Source: Acidobacteriota bacterium
Lineage (GTDB): Bacteria > Acidobacteriota > Thermoanaerobaculia > Multivoradales > JAHEKO01
Direction of reading: 5' to 3'
NCBI GenBank assembly: GCA_030610025.1
Contig: JAUWSP010000112.1
Span: forward strand, 1-7,918
DNA: 7,918 bases
The translations under genes and the position numbers were made by a program. The notes beneath the pieces are model-generated. The model saw only the letters and a program-made list of their open reading frames with translations. It was not told the DNA's origin and made no database searches. This document shows positions 1-4,589 of the stretch, piece by piece. The number at the start of each line of letters is the position of its first letter. Position 1 is the first letter of the stretch.

Positions 1-174
1 GCAATCCTCATGCTTATCTGGATCGCGATCGCTGGAATTTGGCTTGTATCGAGGACGGTGAGCACAACGTTGGTCACGTACGTGTCGACAGGGCTTTCCT
101 CGGCAGTTGCGATCTATGCCCATGTTGCGTTCTACTGGGCTAAGAAGAAGTTCTCAGAAAACAGGAGGGACTGA
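1..174 (+). CDS. Small two-helix phage membrane protein, C-terminal part only
   Basis: An open frame enters from the left edge and ends at TGA 172-174; 57 residues are visible and the start is outside the window. It has two hydrophobic stretches, roughly visible residues 2-16 (rich in Ile, Leu, Trp, Ala) and 33-46 (Ser/Ala/Val/Ile/Tyr), followed by a basic tail with KKK and ending ENRRD. Two helices with a short linker and a positively charged end suggest an inner-membrane protein with its C-terminus in the cytoplasm. The Y-W-x-K...EN ending resembles small membrane proteins often met in phage structural regions; that is recollection of a pattern, not a family assignment. Its stop overlaps the next start (TGATG at 172-176), so the two are probably translationally coupled. 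Holin-like function is possible but unproven. Confidence 0.6.
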   Translation, partial: AILMLIWIAIAGIWLVSRTVSTTLVTYVSTGLSSAVAIYAHVAFYWAKKKFSENRRD

Positions 175-473
175 TGGCTGCCCCAGACATCTGCACGGTT
201 ACCGGAACCATCTGCAAGGCAGACGGAGCGATCCTTCAGGGCGTTCAGGTCGTAGCGACAATCAGGTCCACACAGCAAGACCAGGGCGGCCAGGTGGCCG
301 ATGACGTCGGAGTCACGTCCGATCCTATCGAGGCGTTCACCGGTGATGACGGCGTGTTCGGCGTCGACCTGATACAGGGGTCTACGGTGCTTCTCGAGAT
401 CGACAGCATCAACCTCCGCAAAGAGATCCAGATTCCAGAGGAGGCCACCGTCGACTTCACGACGCTGATCTAG
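174..473 (+). CDS. Carboxypeptidase-regulatory-like (Ig-type beta-sandwich) phage protein
   Basis: A 99-residue protein. ATG 174 is preceded by a perfect AGGAGG at 163-168 with a 5-base spacer. The sequence alternates short beta strands and turns: VTGTI near residue 9, a KADGA turn, GVQVVATI, then a TGDDGVFGVDLIQGS block near 56-70, and a closing EIQIPEEATVDFTTLI. This order (V-x-G-x-I, D/A-G turn, G-V-x-V, T-x-D-D-G-x-F, hydrophobic strand, final strand) is that of the carboxypeptidase regulatory-like / transthyretin-like fold, which phages use in fibres and in decoration or head-tail proteins. It has no signal peptide or membrane helix. By context it is probably a virion surface or structural accessory protein, perhaps a decoration domain; the fold is better supported than the role. 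It is the last + strand gene before the hairpin at 494-520. Confidence 0.75.
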   Translation: MAAPDICTVTGTICKADGAILQGVQVVATIRSTQQDQGGQVADDVGVTSDPIEAFTGDDGVFGVDLIQGSTVLLEIDSINLRKEIQIPEEATVDFTTLI

Positions 474-493
474 GCTAAAACGAGAGGCTGAAG

Positions 494-520
494 CCACCTC
501 CCCGCGTCTGCGGGGAGGGG
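494..520. terminator. Strong GC hairpin between convergent genes, likely (bidirectional) terminator
   Basis: CCTCCCCGC (497-505), loop GTCT (506-509) and GCGGGGAGG (510-518) form a perfect 9-bp stem. CC at 494-495 and GG at 519-520 can extend it past a bulged A. It sits between the + strand stop at 473 and the - strand stop at 533, where a bidirectional terminator belongs. No T-run follows directly on the + strand. Reading the - strand, TTTT comes only about 15 bases further on (477-480). It is therefore not a perfect intrinsic terminator; it may act with a factor or as an mRNA 3'-end stabiliser. Confidence 0.55.
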
Positions 521-532
521 CCAGTTGGAGGT

Positions 533-838
533 CTAGAAACCTCGGTAGCGGACGCCTCGAGAACCTCGGACGATGCCCTTGGCGGTCTCGCTGGCCGTCT
601 CCTGGACAACCACGCGGCCGGCTTCACGCGCGAATACCGACGAACCAATCCCGCGAGCTGCGTCGATTACTCGGCCGGCCGCTGCTGCGACGGGCTTTGC
701 AACGACGACTGCGCCGATGGTTGCTGGTACCGGGTTACTGCGGCACGCTTGGTTGAGAGAGTCGTACCAACGACGACCAAACCATGGTCCGTCTTGGTTC
801 TGAGGTCCGTCCGTGTTTCTATCATCGTTCTGATTCAT
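533..838 (-). CDS. Hypothetical 101-aa protein on the opposite strand (moron candidate)
   Basis: A 101-residue protein read on the - strand. The frame stays open to 1315, but the start at 836-838 (CAT on +) is chosen because AAAAGGAG lies 8 bases upstream on that strand (847-854). Further upstream the frame only overlaps the + strand gene at 1028. The N-terminal 34 residues are polar, rich in Asn/Asp/Gln, then GPWFGRRWYD. From about residue 37 there is an Ala/Val/Gly-rich stretch (IGAVVVAKPVAAAAG, near 41-55) with a second small-residue segment ARGIGSS. The end is very basic (RGSRGVRYRGF). The middle could form an amphipathic or membrane-touching helix, with no classical signal peptide. I recognise no family. 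Orientation, own ribosome site, a hairpin just past its stop and a divergent upstream region suggest separate expression from the structural operon. Confidence 0.6.
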   Translation of the reverse strand: MNQNDDRNTDGPQNQDGPWFGRRWYDSLNQACRSNPVPATIGAVVVAKPVAAAAGRVIDAARGIGSSVFAREAGRVVVQETASETAKGIVRGSRGVRYRGF

Positions 839-846
839 ACAGGTGG

Positions 847-854
847 CTCCTTTT
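847..854 (-). promoter_or_regulatory. Ribosome binding site fixing the start of the minus-strand gene
   Basis: On the - strand AAAAGGAG is followed by 8 bases and ATG (836-838). This favours the 101-residue start over the upstream in-frame ATGs, which lack a comparable site at proper spacing. Confidence 0.6.
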
Positions 855-911
855 CTCGTGCACCTCATTTGGTACGTGACGAGTGGACAGGTGCTGGTCC
901 GGTTCATTACG

Positions 912-929
912 GAGCGATATTTTTCGCTC
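912..929. repeat. Inverted repeat GAGCGA-tatttt-TCGCTC, possible operator
   Basis: Six-base arms at 912-917 and 924-929 are perfect inverted copies around an AT-rich 6-base centre, inside the divergent intergenic region. An AT-rich core flanked by GC arms could be a dimeric repressor site or a small RNA hairpin. The arms are short enough for chance to be a serious alternative. Confidence 0.3.
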
Positions 930-970
930 ATCATTCTTATGCCTGGGAAGGGCGAGTGATTCGGGCTGAT

Positions 971-1026
971 TGACCTCCTTTCACGGTGCGTGCTACCGTT
1001 CGTAAAAGTGCGTTTCCTGGGGGTTA
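971..1026 (+). promoter_or_regulatory. Possible SD-sequestering leader hairpin before the 383-aa gene
   Basis: TGACCTCC (971-978) can pair with GGGGGTTA (1019-1026) through eight consecutive pairs, two of them G-U. The right arm contains the only ribosome-site-like run (GGGGG, 1019-1023) ahead of ATG 1028. If the transcript begins upstream of 971, this fold would hide the ribosome site. The 40-base loop weakens the prediction. Confidence 0.3.
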
Positions 1027-1027
1027 C

Positions 1028-2179
1028 ATGACAACCGCGGCCCTGGTCCTCGACTTCTACGACGACAGCAAACACGAGATGATGGCCAAGGTGGCCATGC
1101 CGGCGTCGATGCGTGACACCAATATGTCCGTTTTGACATCGGAGCAGCATGACCATCTGTCCGACGCAGACTTCGGTCTCATCGTTCTGACGAAGCGCGC
1201 GGCCGTGCTGCGGAAGTATCCTGTCAATGACCCGGGCAATGCCTGGCTCAGCGGACAGTACTTCCAGCACACGCACGACAAACTGGCGTTTCCGGCCAGA
1301 TTCGTGGCTGCACACTTCATCAAGAAAGCGTGCACTGCCTATGGCGTACCATCCTCTCCTGTCCTAGACGCTTATGCCGCTAGAACTGGAGAGGTCGACG
1401 TCGAGTCGAACACGTTCGTCGAAGGATCGGAAAGCCGATGGATGCTGCAGAAGATGGCTGAGCGTGAGCTCATGACGAAACAGGCCGACGCTGCCGAGGT
1501 GAATGCTCTCATGGAGCTCCCGAACGAACACTTCGCACTGGTGATTCGCCAGAGTGACGGGTCGATCATTCGGAAGTACGCCATGCCGGATGCCGTCCAT
1601 GTGAAGAAAGCGGCGAAGTACTTCACCAAATACGCCATGGATCTGGCTCCAGAGCATCGCCACCGATTCGCGGTTGCTGTTCAGGCACGCGCCGAAGACT
1701 TCGACGTCGACCTCTCAGACGACGAGATGCTGTTCAAGTGGGCATCCATAGACTGGAACCGGCACGTGCATGCTCATCTGGAGCAGCGCAAGAGTCTGCT
1801 CCCACAGAATGAGGGCGCCAGGCAGGTGCTGGACAAGCTCGCCTCCGCGATCGCGGAGAGCCAGACCACGCCGGAGGATGCCGCGAAGGCTCTACAGACA
1901 CTCGATGATGCCACCGGGCTGTCGCGGTACTACGACCGCGGACTCACCGATCCATTCGCCAGCACCATGGACAAGCACGCCGAGGGCTGGTCGAAGGAGG
2001 TCGACGGGCACATTCTCACCGAAGCCGATTTGCGCAAGGTAGCGTCGTCGAAGAAGCTTGCCAGTTACCTTGGTGAGGCCTTTGCTGGCCAGTTCGCAAA
2101 GAATCCCGTCGAGATCTTCGAGTCACTGCCTGCGCCCGAGCGGATCCTGATCAAGCAGGTGTCCACGGGCGAGGCCTGA
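1028..2179 (+). CDS. Probable phage structural protein with duplicated RKY module
   Basis: A 383-residue protein. ATG 1028 follows GGGGG with a 4-base spacer; a GTG at 986 would add 14 residues but has no ribosome site, and the frame is closed by TGA at 971-973. Residues 44-107 and 164-227 align without gaps at an offset of exactly 120. Both copies carry F-x-L-I/V, RKY (62-64 and 182-184), YF (78-79 and 198-199), L-A (86-87 and 206-207), R91/R211 and A95/A215, so the module is an internal duplication. A helical, charged middle follows (about 230-300), then a C-terminal segment with DGHILTEADLRK and IFESLP near 363-368. It has no signal peptide or membrane helix. Its stop overlaps the next start (TGATG, 2177-2181), placing it at the head of the portal operon. 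Virion or assembly protein is an inference from position; I do not recognise a named family. Confidence 0.75.
   Translation: MTTAALVLDFYDDSKHEMMAKVAMPASMRDTNMSVLTSEQHDHLSDADFGLIVLTKRAAVLRKYPVNDPGNAWLSGQYFQHTHDKLAFPARFVAAHFIKKACTAYGVPSSPVLDAYAARTGEVDVESNTFVEGSESRWMLQKMAERELMTKQADAAEVNALMELPNEHFALVIRQSDGSIIRKYAMPDAVHVKKAAKYFTKYAMDLAPEHRHRFAVAVQARAEDFDVDLSDDEMLFKWASIDWNRHVHAHLEQRKSLLPQNEGARQVLDKLASAIAESQTTPEDAAKALQTLDDATGLSRYYDRGLTDPFASTMDKHAEGWSKEVDGHILTEADLRKVASSKKLASYLGEAFAGQFAKNPVEIFESLPAPERILIKQVSTGEA
1157..1348 (+). repeat. Protein-level repeat, copy A
   Basis: Encodes residues 44-107 of the 383-aa protein. It aligns with copy B gap-free and shares the RKY, YF, LA, R and A landmarks. Similarity is at the amino-acid level only; the DNA has diverged, so the duplication is old. 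Confidence 0.6.
1517..1708 (+). repeat. Protein-level repeat, copy B
   Basis: Encodes residues 164-227 of the 383-aa protein. It is the second copy of the same module and is more charged than copy A. Confidence 0.6.
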
Positions 2180-3141
2180 TGTCTCAGCGAGAGGTCAACG
2201 ACGCGGAGCTCGCCTTCTTCGGAGCCATCCAAGGAGACGAGGTTATCAAAGAGGCTGCCGAACTCGCCCCGGAGACCGTCGAGGCACTGGGGATTCCATC
2301 CGTGTCTCCGGCCTTCCTTGACCAGCTCGAGCAGCAGGCGTCCAAGATGCCGGAGAAGGCTCCCGCCGAAGAGCCGTCGGACGCTGAAGGGACCGAGCTC
2401 GAGCCTTACGACCGCACCGATGTTCCACCCGAGGAGGCATCTGCTCCCGAGCCAGACCTGCCAAGCCGGGCGACGCACGGAAAGCTCTTCGCAGACAAGC
2501 GAGCCCACCCGATCCAGATCCTCGAAGTTCTCACCATGCGCTACAAGGCGGAGTGGCCCAGTTGGGAGTCGGACACCCTGTGGTGGGCGCTGCGACGAGA
2601 CTTCGGACCTGTCGGAGAGGTGTGTCGCAACAAGATCTCCGCACTCCGACTGGCCGTCAGCACGGATGTTCCGTGGCTGGACTGGGATGTATTCGAGGAC
2701 TCGGGCCTGTCTTGGAACGACATCATCCCGGTCATCGGATCCTTCCAGCCAATGACGCCGATGCAGGCCGCTTTCGCGGTGAACGTTCTCCGATCGATTC
2801 GACCGGACGAGGAGTTTGCGCACGAGGTCCGCGCATATATTGCGGCCATCTTGGACGAGCATGGATTCGTGTATGCACCGGAAGAGTTCTTCGCTGACGC
2901 TCAGGAGTTGCTCGATAGAAAGAGCTGGCTCGCTGGGCTGAAGAGCGATGTTGCCAGTGCATGGGAGCAGGTTAAGGGCCTCAATCCAGAGACAATCGCC
3001 TGGAACCCGGAGAATCCGTTGGATCTCCACCTGCTTAAGCTGTCTGTTGTACAGCGATACCTTGCAGAGCGCGAAGCACTTCGCCAGGCTATTCCTGGCA
3101 TGGCGGCAGCCTCTTCTACAGTTAGCCCACCTGTGCCATGA
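2179..3141 (+). CDS. Conserved-looking phage protein with Trp-rich helical core, function unknown
   Basis: A 320-residue protein starting at ATG 2179, inside the stop of the previous gene. Three parts are visible. Residues 1-56 form a helical N-terminus with ALGIPSVSPAFLDQL. Residues 57-98 form an acidic Pro/Glu linker (PEEASAPEPD). A compact core at about 108-245 has HPIQILEVL, EWPSWESDTLWWALRRDFG, VPWLDWDVFE, PMTPMQAAFAVNVLRSIR, EVRAYIAAIL and FVYAPEEFFADAQ. The core's regularly spaced Trp and helix pattern looks like a folded, conserved phage structural or assembly module. I recall similar proteins of unknown function beside phage head genes but cannot name one. The tail (about 250-320) is helical and ends in SPPVP. 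It has no membrane segment. Its stop overlaps the next start (ATGA at 3138-3141). Confidence 0.75.
   Translation: MSQREVNDAELAFFGAIQGDEVIKEAAELAPETVEALGIPSVSPAFLDQLEQQASKMPEKAPAEEPSDAEGTELEPYDRTDVPPEEASAPEPDLPSRATHGKLFADKRAHPIQILEVLTMRYKAEWPSWESDTLWWALRRDFGPVGEVCRNKISALRLAVSTDVPWLDWDVFEDSGLSWNDIIPVIGSFQPMTPMQAAFAVNVLRSIRPDEEFAHEVRAYIAAILDEHGFVYAPEEFFADAQELLDRKSWLAGLKSDVASAWEQVKGLNPETIAWNPENPLDLHLLKLSVVQRYLAEREALRQAIPGMAAASSTVSPPVP
2967..2983 (+). repeat. 17-base exact direct repeat, copy 1
   Basis: GCAGGTTAAGGGCCTCA occurs here and again at 4120-4136. Both copies are read in the same codon phase and encode Q-V-K-G-L in two different proteins. Flanking bases differ on both sides. Confidence 0.6.
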
Positions 3142-3344
3142 TGGATGGTGAAAAAATGCAGGTGGTCGACATCAGTGCACCCGCTCCCGTTCGCGAGATT
3201 GCGGAGATGATCGCAGGATTCCGCAAGGAATTCATCGAAGGGCTGTACAACGGGGTCGTTGAGGAAGCTGACAAGGTCGCTGACTCTGGCTACGATCCGG
3301 CCCGTGGAAGCGGCCGCGGTCCGTGGTGGGCCAATGGAGACTGA
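3138..3344 (+). CDS. Small 68-aa phage protein, function unknown
   Basis: ATG 3138 overlaps the previous stop (ATGA), which suits translational coupling; there is no ribosome site there. ATG 3141 and ATG 3156 are in-frame alternatives. The last has a GGATGG-like site upstream and would give 62 residues. A single helical segment at about 15-50 (VREIAEMIAGFRKEFIEGLY, then GVVEEADKVADS) is followed by a Gly/Arg/Trp tail (ARGSGRGPWWANGD). It has no signal peptide or membrane span. The coding-like composition, the overlap before it and the ribosome site of the next gene inside its 3' end support a real gene. By position it may be a small head, neck or scaffold-associated protein; this cannot be shown from sequence. 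Confidence 0.65.
   Translation: MMDGEKMQVVDISAPAPVREIAEMIAGFRKEFIEGLYNGVVEEADKVADSGYDPARGSGRGPWWANGD
3336..3339 (+). promoter_or_regulatory. Ribosome site fixing the start of the 411-aa gene
   Basis: GGAG is followed by 7 bases and ATG 3347. This favours 3347 over the in-frame GTG codons at 3323 and 3326, and over ATG 3353. It lies inside the 3' end of the 68-aa gene. Confidence 0.55.
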
Positions 3345-3346
3345 GA

Positions 3347-4582
3347 ATGTCGATGAAGCACTTCTCCTATCTCGTGACCGATGATGCAAACGCCTTCCTC
3401 CAGAAGGTTGCCTGTGATGACGCGGAAGCCGTCTACGGCGTACGCCCAGTTGCGCGGCAGCCAGAACCGATGGAGAAGCGTGCTTCCCCGGACACGCCAT
3501 TCGAGAAGATCGCAGCGCGCCTCGAGCGCGACATCGGCATTCTGAAGACCGCAGGGCCGTGCGGGCTTAGTTTCGGAATGTGCAAGAGGGCCAACGCATA
3601 CATTGACCATCTCCTTTCAAGTGTGGGACTCGGTCCAGACGAGTTTGCTCAGGTATTCGACAAGGTTGCAGCCGAAGCAATCGAAACTGACCTCAATGCA
3701 TCATGGGAACAGCTAAGTGCTGGTTGCCCAGATGACCTCAAGCCATGGCTAGAGTGGGAGCTCGCAAAGATCGGCTATGAACTTGCCGCTGATGCTGAAA
3801 TGGAAAAACAAGCAGTATTCGGCCTGGTTGCTCGAGGTATTGGTGGCATTGGCAAGATGTTGATGCATGGTCGTGCAGCAGGATCCGCAGCAAAAGCCGG
3901 CCTGAAAGCTGGTGTGAGAACCGTAGGCCGAGAGGCGAAGGGCGCAAAGACTATCGTTGGCCATGGGTATCGCGGAGGAAAGGGACACATCAAAGCCACG
4001 ATGGGTACCTCGAAAGCGCGCATGGCTGGACAGGCACTAGCCAAGGCAACGGGGCGAGGAGCTGCAGCACGTGCATACAGAGCAAACCTAAAGAAACAGC
4101 ACCAGGCTGCTCGAGCGGGGCAGGTTAAGGGCCTCAGCGCGAAGCAAAAAGCCGGTGGGTACGTTTCGCCAAAGCAGCAGAAAATGCTCAATAAGGCCCG
4201 TGGCCGCGAGGCAATGAAAGCCCGTGAAGCTGTAAAGGTACCGGCTGCGCCCCGCGCTCCTGCGGCCATGAAGCCTCCTGCCGCACGAGCAGAGCAGAAG
4301 GCAGTCAAGACGCAGCAGGAAACGATGCGCGCCCAGGATGCCGCACGCAAGGCAGCCGTTGGACCAAGTGCAACCCGGAGCGGCCGCGGCGGCCCATCTC
4401 ACTCAGAAACAAAATACACCGGTGGTCCTGGCGTTACTCCGCCAGCAACACCGAAAGGGCTCAAGGCGAAGCTGCTCAAGCCTGGTGGTTGGGACAAACT
4501 CACCACCGGTGAAAAGCTGCAGCTGGGAGCCGGTGGCTACCTCGGTGGCAAGATGCTATTCGGCGAAGGCCCAGCTCTGTAG
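3347..4582 (+). CDS. Very basic Ala/Lys/Gly-rich putative internal virion protein
   Basis: A 411-residue protein in two halves. Residues 1-155 are mixed helical and partly acidic, with Cys at 23, 72, 79 and 127. From about 170 to 380 the chain is extremely rich in Lys, Arg, Ala, Gly and Gln with few acidic residues, in the manner of histone H1 or other DNA-coating tails. Two glycine-zipper-like hydrophobic stretches flank the basic tract: AVFGLVARGIGGIGKMLM (about 156-173) and LQLGAGGYLGGKMLFG (391-406). The basic tract suggests DNA or RNA contact, and the glycine zippers suggest membrane insertion or self-association. An internal head protein ejected with the genome, or a scaffold, would fit its place immediately before the portal. 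HGRAAGSAAK (174-183) nearly repeats a decapeptide in the portal tail. Codons seem more A-ending (GCA, AAA) than in the neighbours by eye. I recognise no named family. Confidence 0.75.
   Translation: MSMKHFSYLVTDDANAFLQKVACDDAEAVYGVRPVARQPEPMEKRASPDTPFEKIAARLERDIGILKTAGPCGLSFGMCKRANAYIDHLLSSVGLGPDEFAQVFDKVAAEAIETDLNASWEQLSAGCPDDLKPWLEWELAKIGYELAADAEMEKQAVFGLVARGIGGIGKMLMHGRAAGSAAKAGLKAGVRTVGREAKGAKTIVGHGYRGGKGHIKATMGTSKARMAGQALAKATGRGAAARAYRANLKKQHQAARAGQVKGLSAKQKAGGYVSPKQQKMLNKARGREAMKAREAVKVPAAPRAPAAMKPPAARAEQKAVKTQQETMRAQDAARKAAVGPSATRSGRGGPSHSETKYTGGPGVTPPATPKGLKAKLLKPGGWDKLTTGEKLQLGAGGYLGGKMLFGEGPAL
3866..3895 (+). repeat. Shared HGxxAGSAAK segment, copy in the basic protein
   Basis: Thirty bases encode HGRAAGSAAK (residues 174-183). 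The segment at 6567-6596 in the portal gene encodes HGETAGSAAK. The DNA is also close: CAGCAGGAT is shared, and 17 of 19 bases match over the AGSAAK part. Confidence 0.5.
4120..4136 (+). repeat. 17-base exact direct repeat, copy 2
   Basis: Identical to 2967-2983; encodes Q-V-K-G-L (residues 259-263) inside the basic tract of the 411-aa protein. Confidence 0.6.
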
Positions 4583-4589
4583 CTAGAAA

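Larger units (their letters stand above)
839..1027. promoter_or_regulatory. Divergent intergenic control region
   Basis: This 189-bp gap separates the - strand gene (start 838) from the + strand gene (start 1028) and must hold any promoters that drive them apart. It includes the inverted repeat at 912-929 and a possible leader stem at 971-1026. A TTGACC hexamer at 970-975, 18 bases before TACCGT (994-999), is a possible but weak sigma70-type promoter for the + strand. I see no convincing -35/-10 pair for the - strand; CATAAG-like AT-rich stretches near 935-941 are only suggestive. Confidence 0.4.

Noticed and set aside
75..84. CACGTACGTG palindrome as an operator
   Set aside because: It lies inside coding sequence with no promoter nearby; a 10-base palindrome is expected by chance in a window of this size.
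986..1027. GTG start giving 14 extra residues on the 383-aa protein
   Set aside because: No ribosome site precedes it, only an anti-SD-like CCTCC.
839..1315. Extension of the minus-strand gene to 260 residues
   Set aside because: The added part overlaps the start of the well-supported + strand gene at 1028, has implausible composition, and the start at 838 has a good ribosome site.
2065..3030. Long open frame on the minus strand (321 codons)
   Set aside because: It mirrors the 320-aa gene and the end of the one before; long antisense frames are common in GC-rich DNA, and its product has no domain-like features.
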